From Flavobacterium psychrophilum (GTDB lineage: Bacteria > Bacteroidota > Bacteroidia > Flavobacteriales > Flavobacteriaceae), in the NCBI GenBank assembly GCA_945874225.1, contig CAMCFT010000001.1, forward strand, positions 124,001 through 188,000: a stretch of DNA of 64,000 bases, read 5' to 3'. The position numbers were made by a program, and so were the translations under genes. Below, piece after piece: positions 40,964 to 49,618 of the stretch. Within the stretch, counting starts at the first letter, position 1; each line of letters starts with the position of its first letter. Under the pieces are notes generated by a model. The model was not told where the DNA came from, searched no databases, and was given only the letters and a program-made list of their open reading frames with translations.

Positions 40964-41689
40964 ATGAGAACACTCGTTATAGGCGATATTCACGGCGGTT
41001 TACGTGCCTTGCACCAAATTATAGAAAGGGCAAAAGTTACCACAAAAGATACCTTGATTTTTCTGGGTGATTATGTTGATGGCTGGAGCCAATCGCCACA
41101 AGTTCTTGATTATTTGATGGAATTGAAAACCACTCACAACTGCATTTGCATCCTTGGCAACCACGACAAACTATTATTAGAATGGCTCGATGAAAGCAAG
41201 GATAATCCTTTGTGGTACAAGCATGGCGGTGAATCAACAGTTTTGGCGTATGACAAAACCAGTGGCGAAACTATCAACAAACACATTAAATTCCTAAAAT
41301 CTTTACAGGAATATTATCTCGACGAAAAGAATCGTTTGTTTATTCACGCGGGTTTTACCAATATGAATGGTGTGATTTATGAATATTTTCCTGAACTTTT
41401 TTATTGGGACAGAACACTGTGGGAAACCGCATTAGCATTGGATAAAAAGATGAAAAAGAGTGATTTATTGTATCCAAAACGATTGACATTATACAAAGAA
41501 ATTTACATTGGTCACACACCTGTTTCCAGAATTGGCAAAACCACGCCGGTAAAAATGGTCAATGTTTGGAATGTTGATACAGGTGCTGCTTTTAAAGGGC
41601 CGCTAACCATTATGGATATTGATACCAAAGAATTCTGGCAAAGTGAACCTTTACCCAGTTTATACCCGAGTGAGAAAGGGAGAAATTAA
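40964..41689 (+). CDS. Serine/threonine-phosphatase-like metallophosphoesterase
   Basis: 241 residues with the calcineurin-like metal motifs: GDIHGG (7-12), GDYVDGW (about 35-41), GNHD (about 65-68), a histidine in the LFIHAGF strand and GHTPVSRI. This is the PPP-like family close to bacterial serine/threonine or diadenosine tetraphosphate phosphatases; the substrate is unknown. The C-terminal 53 residues have a decayed paralogous copy at 46869-47030. It ends at a strong terminator. Confidence 0.93.
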   Translation: MRTLVIGDIHGGLRALHQIIERAKVTTKDTLIFLGDYVDGWSQSPQVLDYLMELKTTHNCICILGNHDKLLLEWLDESKDNPLWYKHGGESTVLAYDKTSGETINKHIKFLKSLQEYYLDEKNRLFIHAGFTNMNGVIYEYFPELFYWDRTLWETALALDKKMKKSDLLYPKRLTLYKEIYIGHTPVSRIGKTTPVKMVNVWNVDTGAAFKGPLTIMDIDTKEFWQSEPLPSLYPSEKGRN

Positions 41690-41727
41690 AAAAAAGGCTT
41701 TCGTTAAATAAAACGAAAGCCTTTTTT
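41690..41727. terminator. Perfect hairpin terminator
   Basis: A 16-bp perfect stem (AAAAAAGGCTTTCGTT and its complement) with a 6-nt loop, directly after the phosphoesterase stop. The A- and T-rich ends allow it to act on both strands, also serving the convergent SAM hydrolase gene. Confidence 0.93.
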
Positions 41728-41777
41728 AATCTTTAAAAGCAAATAGTATAGTTTACTGTAAATGAAAAAAAATTAAA

Positions 41778-42665
41778 TTATTTACTGATTATAATGCTCC
41801 AATCAGCACCACTAAAAATTTTATATTTTTCGGAAAAATTTCCTTGATTAATTGCTAGCGAAAAATTCAAAAGACTATTAAAGTAACAAACATCATTATT
41901 AGCGGCCACTTCCCCAAAAGTATTCACTAGTGGCAATTGATTTTCATAAACTTTCTCGGAACCTTTAAATATTTGGATTTTTACTAAATTTCCTGCTTTC
42001 AAACCTAGATTTTCAAATGTTTTTTTATCAATGTTTGTCCAAACGTTTCCATATTGAATGTCTAATATTGGAATTCCGCCTTTAATAATTCCTTTCTCGA
42101 AAATTGGTTTTTGATAGGCTATTTTTACTACTTCGTTTGGCAATTTAGAACCCACTTCTTCAAATTTGATGATATTAGACGCCAATCTAGCAGCTGTAAA
42201 TGCATATACATCACGACCATGAAAAGTATAGGATTCGCTCGTGTTTTTTCGACGATTTTTTACTTCGTCTATTTCTCTGATTTCCTGTATTCCCAACTGT
42301 TCAGCGACCAAAGTTAAAGTTCCATTATCCGGAGTAACAAAATAATGACCCGATTTAGTAAGGAGAACTACAGAATGTCTTGAAGTTCCAACTCCCGGAT
42401 CACATACGGACACAAAAACGGTACCTGCTGGATAATATTGGGCTGTTTGTGATAGCCTATACGAAGCTTCCCAAACATTATAAGCCGGAATTTCGTGAGT
42501 CAAATCAAATATTTTAAGATTTGGTGAAACTCCTATTGCAACACCTTTCATTGCTGATACTGCCCCATCTTTTGTACCAAAATCAGACTGAAAAACTAAT
42601 ATATTATTTTGTGAAAAACCACAAAGGGAAAATGCAAACACTAAAATTAACAACCGTAATTTCAT
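41778..42665 (-). CDS. Exported SAM hydrolase (DUF62) family protein
   Basis: 295 residues. A clear signal peptide (KLRLLILVFAFSLCGFSQ, 2-19) precedes the DUF62 fold: VFQSDFGTKDGAVSAMKGVAIGV with the conserved Asp, YPAGTVFVSVCDPGVGTSRH and FVTPDNGTLTLVAEQLG, and the C-terminal beta-barrel domain (DIQYGNVWTNIDKKTFENLG). Characterised members hydrolyse S-adenosylmethionine to adenosine and methionine, or use chloride/fluoride. A secreted form is unusual because SAM is cytoplasmic; periplasmic substrates are unknown. It is divergent from a TonB-dependent receptor. Confidence 0.88.
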   Translation of the reverse strand: MKLRLLILVFAFSLCGFSQNNILVFQSDFGTKDGAVSAMKGVAIGVSPNLKIFDLTHEIPAYNVWEASYRLSQTAQYYPAGTVFVSVCDPGVGTSRHSVVLLTKSGHYFVTPDNGTLTLVAEQLGIQEIREIDEVKNRRKNTSESYTFHGRDVYAFTAARLASNIIKFEEVGSKLPNEVVKIAYQKPIFEKGIIKGGIPILDIQYGNVWTNIDKKTFENLGLKAGNLVKIQIFKGSEKVYENQLPLVNTFGEVAANNDVCYFNSLLNFSLAINQGNFSEKYKIFSGADWSIIISK

Positions 42666-42688
42666 ATTTTTTACTTTTTAAATTTGAA

Positions 42689-42696
42689 CAAATATA
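42689..42696 (-). promoter_or_regulatory. Probable -7 promoter box for the SAM hydrolase
   Basis: CAAATATA on the plus strand reads TATATTTG on the minus strand, 23 bp before the ATG at 42665. Confidence 0.5.
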
Positions 42697-42806
42697 TATA
42701 TTATTTTTAAATTCCTTTTTTTCGTGTATGTTTCTATTACCTAATTTGTTATTAAATTTAAAAACTCCCTTTTTGTTAAAAAAAAACACACATTCGTATT
42801 TTAAAA

Positions 42807-42814
42807 TTATATTT
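42807..42814 (+). promoter_or_regulatory. Probable -7 promoter box for the TonB receptor
   Basis: TATATTTG, a full consensus match, gives a leader of about 80 nt before the ATG at 42897. A TTTG at 42772-42775 is 31 bp away, too far for a standard -33. It is divergent from the 42689 box. Confidence 0.5.
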
Positions 42815-42896
42815 GCATTATCTATAATTAAAACATTCGTTTAAGAAACAATCGTTTAAAAACGAAAAGCTATCATTATAATTAAAAAAACTATCT

Positions 42897-45377
42897 ATGA
42901 AAAAAATTCTAAAAATTAGTGTTACCTCTGTTTTTATATTAACAAGCGGACTTTTTTATTCACAAAACAATGATCCAAAAGGAAACTCTCAGAAAAAAGA
43001 CAGCCTAGAAACGCCGATCAACTCTCTTGATGAAATTGTAGTTGTAGGAAGTAGAAGTCCTAACAAAAGCAAACTAGAAACTGCTGTTCCTATTGATGTC
43101 GTGAATTTGGCAAAAATTAAAAACGTTACGCCACAAACAAGCATAAACGACATTTTAACTTATATGATTCCTGCTTTTAATTCCAATCGCCAATCAGCAT
43201 CGGACGGAACAGAGCATATTGATCCTGCTTCTTTGAGAGGTTTGGGTCCAGACCAAACTTTAGTTTTGATAAACGGAAAAAGAAGACATACCACATCCTT
43301 GGTAAATTATCAAAATACCGTTGGAAATGGATCTGTTGGAACTGATTTAAGTACTATTCCGGCTTCGGCAATAAAGCGAATTGAGGTTTTGCGTGATGGT
43401 GCTGCTGCTCAATATGGTTCAGATGCCATTGCGGGTGTTATCAATTTAGTCTTGAAAGAAAACACAGGTTTAGAAGTTAATGGTACTTATGGTCAAACTT
43501 CTCGCAATGATGGTCAAACCACAAACTTAAATTTGAATTATGGTCATAAACTGGGCGACAAAGGCGGTTTTATCAATCTAACTGCTGAATTTAACAATCG
43601 CGAAAAAACCAATCGTTCTCAAAATCACAACTTAATTATTTTTGACCAATCAGCTTACAATAATTATTTTGCTTACGATTTTTGTGATGACCCGGCAGCT
43701 GCCCGTAAAATTGATGATGATTTACTTGCCTCCAAAGGTTTAAACCGTGATGATTTTAATTTTCAGGTGGGTGATGCGAAGATTCAAAACATCCAAGGGT
43801 TTGTAAATACTGTACTGCCTTTAGACGACAACATCGAATTTTATGCTGCTGGTGGTTTCAATCAAAAAAACGGTACTGGATTTGGGTTTAGACGTTTGCC
43901 AAGCGAAACTTATAATGTTGTTCCGGAATTATTCCCAAATGGTTTTCAACCGGAATTAAAGTCAAATATTCTTGATGTATCCTTAATTTCAGGTTTCAGA
44001 TTTAAATACACGGATTGGAAATTAGATTTAAGCAATACTTTTGGAGTAAACAATTTTCAATACGATGTTGATAATACTAATAATTCTTCTTTGGGAGCAG
44101 CTAGTCCAACTAGTTTTGATGCCGGTAGCCACTCTTTTACACAAAACACTATAAATGCTGATGCTTCACGCGCTTACAAATCAGTTTTTAAAGGACTAAA
44201 CTTGGCTTTAGGAGCAGAATTCAGATATGAGAATTATCAAATTTTTGCTGGCGAAACAGCTTCCTACGAAAACGGTGGTGCACAATCTTTCCCTGGTTTT
44301 TCTTATTTGAATGTTGTAAATAAATCTAGAAATAGCACTGGTGTTTATGCCGATGCCGAATTAAATTTTACAGATAAATTTATGGTTGGAGCTGCAGTAC
44401 GTTTCGAAAACTATACTGATTTTGGTAACACTACAAACGGAAAACTTTCTGCCCGATATAAAATTACTGACAAATTTTTTGTTCGTGGTTCTGTAAGTAC
44501 AGGATTTAGAGCTCCTTCATTGCAACAACAATATTTCAACAATATTGCTACTGATGTTGTCGATGGTGTAATTTTAAATTCAGGCATTTTTAGAACGGAT
44601 AGTGACGTTGCTAAACAACTTGGAATTCCAAAATTAAAAGAGGAAACCTCTAATAATTACAGTTTTGGTATTGTATATTCTCCATTAAAAAAATTGCATT
44701 TTACGGTTGATGCCTACCAAATTAAAATCGACAATAGAATTATCCTTACCGGGAATTTAGGAAACGATCCTTATGGTGATCCTGTGCCGGAACTTCGCGC
44801 ATTGTTTGCAGCTTACGGAGCAGAAACAGGTCGATTCTTTACCAATGCTATCAATACAACTACAAATGGTGTTGATTTTGTTGCAGATTATGACTTGAAT
44901 TTAGGAGCTGGAAATCTAAATATTTCTTTGTTATACAACTACAACAAAAACAAAGTATCTGATAAATTAAATAATATTCCTACGGCATTTGTTGGTCAGG
45001 AAGATGTTTATTTTGGCCCGCAAGAAAGAAGCTTGATAGAAACAAATACACCTTTACATAAAGGAACATTAGCTTTAAATTATGGAATTAATAAATTCAA
45101 CTTCTTGTTAAGAAACACTTATTTTGGTGAAGTTACACGAAACGGATTCCCTTTTGGAATTTCACAAACACACGGTGGAAAAGTTGTAACTGACCTGACT
45201 GTGGCTTATAAAGCAACATCAAAAATCCAATTTGTTATAGGAGCCAATAATTTATTAGATGTTTTCCCGGACAAACAAGTTTATGAAAACAGTTATTTTG
45301 GTGTGTTTAATTATGCTCCGGTTCAAATGGGAACTACAGGCGCTTACTATTTTGGAAGAATAAGTTACCAATTATAA
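42897..45377 (+). CDS. TonB-dependent outer-membrane receptor
   Basis: 826 residues: signal peptide (1-22), a TonB-box-like segment and plug domain (DEIVVVGSRSPNKSKLETAVPIDVV; LRGLGPDQTLVLINGKRRHTT; IKRIEVLRDGAAAQYGSDAIAGVINLVL) and a 22-strand barrel ending in a C-terminal aromatic strand (YYFGRISYQL). No carboxypeptidase-like N-terminal domain and no SusD partner is present, so it is not a SusC-type system. The ligand cannot be inferred. It is monocistronic, with a strong terminator, divergent from an exported SAM hydrolase. Confidence 0.95.
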   Translation: MKKILKISVTSVFILTSGLFYSQNNDPKGNSQKKDSLETPINSLDEIVVVGSRSPNKSKLETAVPIDVVNLAKIKNVTPQTSINDILTYMIPAFNSNRQSASDGTEHIDPASLRGLGPDQTLVLINGKRRHTTSLVNYQNTVGNGSVGTDLSTIPASAIKRIEVLRDGAAAQYGSDAIAGVINLVLKENTGLEVNGTYGQTSRNDGQTTNLNLNYGHKLGDKGGFINLTAEFNNREKTNRSQNHNLIIFDQSAYNNYFAYDFCDDPAAARKIDDDLLASKGLNRDDFNFQVGDAKIQNIQGFVNTVLPLDDNIEFYAAGGFNQKNGTGFGFRRLPSETYNVVPELFPNGFQPELKSNILDVSLISGFRFKYTDWKLDLSNTFGVNNFQYDVDNTNNSSLGAASPTSFDAGSHSFTQNTINADASRAYKSVFKGLNLALGAEFRYENYQIFAGETASYENGGAQSFPGFSYLNVVNKSRNSTGVYADAELNFTDKFMVGAAVRFENYTDFGNTTNGKLSARYKITDKFFVRGSVSTGFRAPSLQQQYFNNIATDVVDGVILNSGIFRTDSDVAKQLGIPKLKEETSNNYSFGIVYSPLKKLHFTVDAYQIKIDNRIILTGNLGNDPYGDPVPELRALFAAYGAETGRFFTNAINTTTNGVDFVADYDLNLGAGNLNISLLYNYNKNKVSDKLNNIPTAFVGQEDVYFGPQERSLIETNTPLHKGTLALNYGINKFNFLLRNTYFGEVTRNGFPFGISQTHGGKVVTDLTVAYKATSKIQFVIGANNLLDVFPDKQVYENSYFGVFNYAPVQMGTTGAYYFGRISYQL

Positions 45378-45403
45378 ATCACTATTTTAAAGTTATTTTT
45401 ATT

Positions 45404-45440
45404 ACTTTGCCAAGGCGAAAACCTTGGCAAAGTTTTTTTT
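45404..45440 (+). terminator. Perfect rho-independent terminator
   Basis: A perfect 12-bp stem (ACTTTGCCAAGG / CCTTGGCAAAGT) with a 6-nt loop, followed by at least seven T, 27 bp after the receptor stop. It separates the receptor from the permease gene. Confidence 0.95.
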
Positions 45441-45461
45441 TACTAAATACAGCAATTAAGA

Positions 45462-46739
45462 TTGAAAAAAATTACTTGGCTTACAGCCACAGCATTGGTG
45501 GTTTCAAATATGATAGGTACCGGGATTTTTACTTCTTTGGGGTATCAGGTGGCTTATTTGACAAATACGTATTCCATAATTTTACTTTGGCTCATTGGTG
45601 GAGTATTAGCAATGTTTGGAGCTTTTTGCTATTCTGAATTAGGTAATTATTACAAAGAATCGGGTGGTGATTACATCTATTTATCGCGCGGTTTTCATCC
45701 TGTTTTTGGATATTTAAGTAGTTGGATTTCGCTGATTGTAGGTTTTTCTGCTCCTGTTGCATTGGCGGCACTAGCGATGAGTAAGTATTTGCAGATTTTT
45801 GGATTAGAATTAGGAAAAGAGTTTGCCATAGGAATTATTATTCTAATAGCCATTTCACAGTCTTTTAGTTTAAGAATTAGTAGTGATTTTCAAAATGGAT
45901 TTACACTACTAAAAGTTTTATTTGTTATAGGGATAATCGGACTCGGATTGTACTATGCTCCAGAAGCCCAAAACGGTTTGAATTTTAATAATAGCTGGAT
46001 AAAAGAAGTCCAAATGCCAGAATTTGCAAGTTCATTAGTTTTTGTGTCTTTTGCTTACACCGGCTGGAATTCTGCTTCTTATATTGTTGGTGAGATAAAA
46101 AATCCAACTAAAAATCTTCCAAAATCACTAATTATAGGAACTCTATTTGTGACATTAGTTTATGTTTTAATCAATTATGTTTTTCTAAAACACGCATCGA
46201 TAATTTCATTATCCAATCAAGAAGATGTAGCATCCATTGCTGCAAAGGGGTTTTTAGGATTGAATGGCGCAAAATGGGTTAGCTTTTTTATTGCATTTCA
46301 ATTAATTGCAACCATTAGTGGTTATTTATGGATTGGTTCCAGAGTCAGTTTTGCAACTTCAAAAGAAAATAAACTTTGGAGTTTTATGAACAAATCTAAA
46401 AATGGTATTCCTTATTTAGCGTTATGGATTCACGCAATAATAGCAATTATTATAATTTTGACTGGTGAATTTGAACAAATTTTTATCTATGCTTCTTTCT
46501 TGCTGCAATTATTAGCTACTCTAGCTGTGGCAACGGTTTTTACTATTCCTTCACACAAAAGATACATATTCAAAGGGAAATATTTCTGGTTTTTTCCGGC
46601 TGTATTTTTAGCTTTTGGTATTTATATTTGTTATTTTACATTTATAGCACACCCAAAAGAAAGCATCATTGGACTTTCAACTATTTTAATAGGTTTGATT
46701 TTATATTTCTTAGATACAAAAAAGAAAATAAAACCATAG
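45462..46739 (+). CDS. APC-family amino-acid permease
   Basis: 425 residues with about twelve membrane helices. The first helix has the APC motif VVSNMIGTGIFTSLGYQ; later SFAYTGWNSASYIVGEIKNPTKNLPKSLIIG is the family signature. Inner-membrane amino-acid or amine transport; the substrate is not predictable. The start is TTG at 45462 (LKKITWLTATALV context), only 22 bp after the T-run of the upstream terminator; no ATG fits. No confident -7 box was found in that short gap. Confidence 0.9.
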   Translation: MKKITWLTATALVVSNMIGTGIFTSLGYQVAYLTNTYSIILLWLIGGVLAMFGAFCYSELGNYYKESGGDYIYLSRGFHPVFGYLSSWISLIVGFSAPVALAALAMSKYLQIFGLELGKEFAIGIIILIAISQSFSLRISSDFQNGFTLLKVLFVIGIIGLGLYYAPEAQNGLNFNNSWIKEVQMPEFASSLVFVSFAYTGWNSASYIVGEIKNPTKNLPKSLIIGTLFVTLVYVLINYVFLKHASIISLSNQEDVASIAAKGFLGLNGAKWVSFFIAFQLIATISGYLWIGSRVSFATSKENKLWSFMNKSKNGIPYLALWIHAIIAIIIILTGEFEQIFIYASFLLQLLATLAVATVFTIPSHKRYIFKGKYFWFFPAVFLAFGIYICYFTFIAHPKESIIGLSTILIGLILYFLDTKKKIKP

Positions 46740-46868
46740 ATAATTAGTCCTACAAGGTAGTTTAAGTATAAGTAATTAATTGTTTTATTCCTTGTGCCAA
46801 TACCAATTGCGTGCTATAATTAATCGTGTTCGTTTGTATTCGAGTTTAGCTGTACTCAGCTATTTTAC

Positions 46869-47030
46869 AGAATTGATAAAAACACACCAATAAAAATGCT
46901 CAACGTTTGGAATGTGGATATAGGAGCTGCTTTTAAAGGGGCTGCTGACATTATGGATTTTGACACAAAAGAATTATGGTAAAGCGAACCTTTACCTAGT
47001 TTATTCCCAAGTGAAAAAGGAAGGTATTAA
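46869..47030 (+). pseudogene. Remnant of a second metallophosphoesterase gene (C-terminal 53 codons)
   Basis: Translating 46869-47030 gives 54 codons that align without gaps to residues 188-241 plus stop of the 40964-41689 phosphoesterase. 40 of 53 positions are identical (for example NVWNVD, GAAFKG, SEPLPSL, PSEKGR). The copy has an in-frame TAA where the intact gene has a CAA Gln codon (W-Q-S becomes W-stop-S), and no upstream part of the gene is present. It is a decayed duplicate or the edge of an old insertion. Confidence 0.88.
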
Positions 47031-47059
47031 AAAACTATAATTGCAAAATATCAATACGT

Positions 47060-47119
47060 GCCGTTTTTAAAGGAACTCCCCAACTTGAATAAGTTCTCCT
47101 GTCCCCAAGTCAAAACGGC
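47060..47119. other. Possible structured segment
   Basis: A perfect 8-bp stem GCCGTTTT (47060-47067) / AAAACGGC (47112-47119) encloses an inner GGAACT/AGTTC pairing and AACTTGAATAAGTT. On the minus strand a 24-codon stretch is also open here, so it may instead be a gene fragment. Nothing was recognised. Confidence 0.3.
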
Positions 47120-47264
47120 CAATCGCTCTAAGTAAATAAATAGATTGTTTTTCATTTTAAAAACATTGACGTTATTTAACTATATAAGTTAGTGAAAAAT
47201 TATTTTTGTTAAAATAAAAGTCAATGTTTATGAATTGAAGTATCTTTATAAATAAATCCTTTAT

Positions 47265-48302
47265 ATGAAAAAGCTTGCTAATATATTCATCTCATTTATT
47301 CTTATACTTTCCTCTTTACTTTTTGTAAGCAGTTGCAATAATAGTAAAGCAAAAGACATAAAAATTGAAAAAGTCGTCAAAAAATCTGTAATAGATACGT
47401 CAAAACCTAGAATCGCAAACCTCAAAATTGACACTGCTGACTATAACAAAAGAATGCTCGCATTGAGTAATAATGATACTAGTGGAAAATGGCCTGTAAA
47501 AACACCATACCCATTGCCTGGAGCTATCTTGCCTTACAATAGAATTATTGCTTTTTATGGTAATTTGTATTCCAAAAGAATGGGGATTTTAGGCGAGTTG
47601 CCAAAAAATGAAATGCTGAAAAAACTGCAATCTGAAGTAACTAATTGGCAAAAAGCAGATTCCACTGTAAAGACAATTCCTGCCTTGCATTATATCGCCA
47701 TCACAGCTCAAGGTTCGCCTGGGAAATCGAATTTACACCGCATGCGAATGCCCTTTAAACAAATTGATACAATTATGAATTGGGCAAAATCAATTAACGC
47801 ACTAGTATTTCTGGATATTCAGGTTGGCCATAGTACCGTAGAAGAGGAAGCGTCCTCACTGGAAACGTATCTTAAATTGCCCAATGTTCATTTAGGTATT
47901 GACCCCGAGTTTTCGTTGAAAAATGGAGAAATCCCCGGAAAAAAAATTGGCACATTTACGGCAGATGATATCAATGATGCCATTGACATTTTAGCAAAAA
48001 TAGTGCGTGAAAATAATCTGCCTCCCAAGGTTTTAATTGTTCATCGTTTTACTCAAGGAATGGTAACTAATTATAAAAAAATAAAAAAAGTTCCCGAAGT
48101 TCAGATTGTTATGGATATGGATGGATTTGGTTCAAAAGTTTTAAAAAAATCTACCTATATGAGGTATATTTACAGAGAACCTGTGCAGTTTACGGGCTTT
48201 AAATTGTTTTATAAAAACGACAATAAAAACGGATGGCAAATTTACACTCCTCAAGAATTACTAAAATTTACACCTAAACCCATCTACATTCAATACCAGT
48301 AG
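47265..48302 (+). CDS. Putative lipoprotein of unknown function (TIM-barrel-like)
   Basis: 345 residues. An N-terminal hydrophobic stretch ends in the lipobox VSSC (Cys about residue 24). The mature part begins with a lysine-rich linker, then a domain with alternating strands and helices: RIIAFYGNLYSKRMGILGEL, PALHYIAITAQGSPG, NALVFLDIQVGHSTVEEE, VHLGIDPEFSLKNG and VQIVMDMDGFG. The D-P-E and D-M-D-G-F-G motifs at strand ends suggest a glycoside-hydrolase-like TIM barrel, but no family was recognised. The deacetylase gene follows after 23 bp; the two lipoproteins probably act together on the envelope. Confidence 0.75.
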   Translation: MKKLANIFISFILILSSLLFVSSCNNSKAKDIKIEKVVKKSVIDTSKPRIANLKIDTADYNKRMLALSNNDTSGKWPVKTPYPLPGAILPYNRIIAFYGNLYSKRMGILGELPKNEMLKKLQSEVTNWQKADSTVKTIPALHYIAITAQGSPGKSNLHRMRMPFKQIDTIMNWAKSINALVFLDIQVGHSTVEEEASSLETYLKLPNVHLGIDPEFSLKNGEIPGKKIGTFTADDINDAIDILAKIVRENNLPPKVLIVHRFTQGMVTNYKKIKKVPEVQIVMDMDGFGSKVLKKSTYMRYIYREPVQFTGFKLFYKNDNKNGWQIYTPQELLKFTPKPIYIQYQ

Positions 48303-48325
48303 TTTTTGGCAATCCCATTTGAATT

Positions 48326-49168
48326 ATGAAAAATATTTTGTTTCCATTTCTATTTGGACTTCTGATTTTGACAGGATGTCAATCTAAGCCCGATACGGTA
48401 AAAAAAGATGTGGCTTTCGCCGAAAAAGAAGTCAAAATAGAAATCCCAAAAAAGAAAGAAGCCAGCCCTGAAGAAATAGTTAAAAAACCCGAAGTGCCAA
48501 TTTTATGTTACCATCGCATTCGTAATATACTTCCTAGTGACGGGTCAAATATGAAAGTATATTCGGTTACTCCTTCAGCTTTTGCACAGCAAATGAAAAC
48601 ATTATCAGAAAATGGATTTCACACAATTTTACCAGCTCAACTAGAGGAATATTTAACTCACAACGGAAAATTACCTTCAAAACCCATAATGATTACTTTT
48701 GATGATACTCGCGAAGAACAGTTCACTATAGGTGCTGCCGAAATGAAAAAATATGGTTTCAAAGGCGTATTTTTCATTATGACGATTTCTATCAACCGTC
48801 CTAAATATATGACGAATGAGCAATTAAAAAGTTTATCAGATGACGGAAATGTAATTGGTGCTCATTCTTGGGATCATCATATGGTTACAAAATATGAAGG
48901 AGAAGATTGGGAAAACCAACTTACAAAACCCAAAAAGAAACTCGAAAACATTATTGGTAAACCCGTAAATTATTTTGCCTATCCTGATGGAATATGGAAT
49001 CAGGCAGCAATTACTCAAATACAAAAAAACGGGTATAAACTTGCCTTTATATTGTCAACCAAAAGAGATTCAACTCTACCTCTTTTTACTATCCGAAGAA
49101 TAATTGTTTCCGGAACTTGGTCAACTCCCGGATTTATGAAAGCAATACAATCCAGTTTTAATAAATAA
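48326..49168 (+). CDS. Lipoprotein polysaccharide deacetylase (NodB-like)
   Basis: 280 residues with the lipobox LTGC (Cys about 18) and a lysine-rich linker. The NodB domain has motif 1 MITFDDTREE (Asp-Asp), motif 2 GAHSWDHHMV (HxxxH, metal ligands) and motif 3 NYFAYPDGIWNQ, so the metal site is complete. Members remove N-acetyl groups from peptidoglycan, chitin-like or exopolysaccharide substrates; the substrate here is unknown. The lipid anchor implies action in the periplasm or at the outer membrane. It is paired with the upstream lipoprotein gene. Confidence 0.93.
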   Translation: MKNILFPFLFGLLILTGCQSKPDTVKKDVAFAEKEVKIEIPKKKEASPEEIVKKPEVPILCYHRIRNILPSDGSNMKVYSVTPSAFAQQMKTLSENGFHTILPAQLEEYLTHNGKLPSKPIMITFDDTREEQFTIGAAEMKKYGFKGVFFIMTISINRPKYMTNEQLKSLSDDGNVIGAHSWDHHMVTKYEGEDWENQLTKPKKKLENIIGKPVNYFAYPDGIWNQAAITQIQKNGYKLAFILSTKRDSTLPLFTIRRIIVSGTWSTPGFMKAIQSSFNK

Positions 49169-49618
49169 TTATTTTATAATCGCTGTAATTAATTCATTAT
49201 GTCATCCTGAGTATATCGAAACCCAAACACCTATCGATATCCTAAGGATAACAATGGATTAAAAATTTTCCCAATAAATCGAAAATGATATTGGTAGGTT
49301 GTTTAAAAAAACTTAAAATAATTTTACCCCTCAAAAAATACCCCTTAAATTAAATTTTTAGTGTAAATTTTAAATTGTACCCCATAATATGTTTGGGGTA
49401 AGTATGCTATTTGTATTTATATGATTGCGAAATTGAAAAAATGAGATTGAAAAAAAATATAATTGTTAAAAATAATTATCGAAATAACGAATTTGGCAAT
49501 AGTTGTTGAATATTCAATAAAATAAACTTTTTGATGAAAATAAATTAATAAATTTGTATAAATCAGTTTTTTTTTTTAACAGAAAGCTTTAAAGTTTGAA
49601 TATTTAATAATAGACACT
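49169..49618. other. 450-bp non-coding gap before the ATP-grasp cluster
   Basis: AT-rich with no gene. It contains CATCCTGAGTATATCGAAAC and CTATCGATATCCTAAGGATA (49202-49250), the ends of which resemble dispersed intergenic repeats, and a TAAATTTG box at 49549-49556 with TTTG at 49530-49533 (15-bp spacer, slightly short) about 65 bp before the first gene of the cluster. Otherwise nothing was recognised. Confidence 0.5.

Larger units (their letters stand above)
46740..47264. other. Accessory intergenic region with a decayed gene
   Basis: 525 bp without an intact gene. It contains the 46869-47030 phosphoesterase remnant, a possible structured segment at 47060-47119, and AT-rich sequence with a TATTTTTG box at 47201-47208 that may serve the lipoprotein gene. 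Nothing convincing was seen in 46740-46868. Confidence 0.6.
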
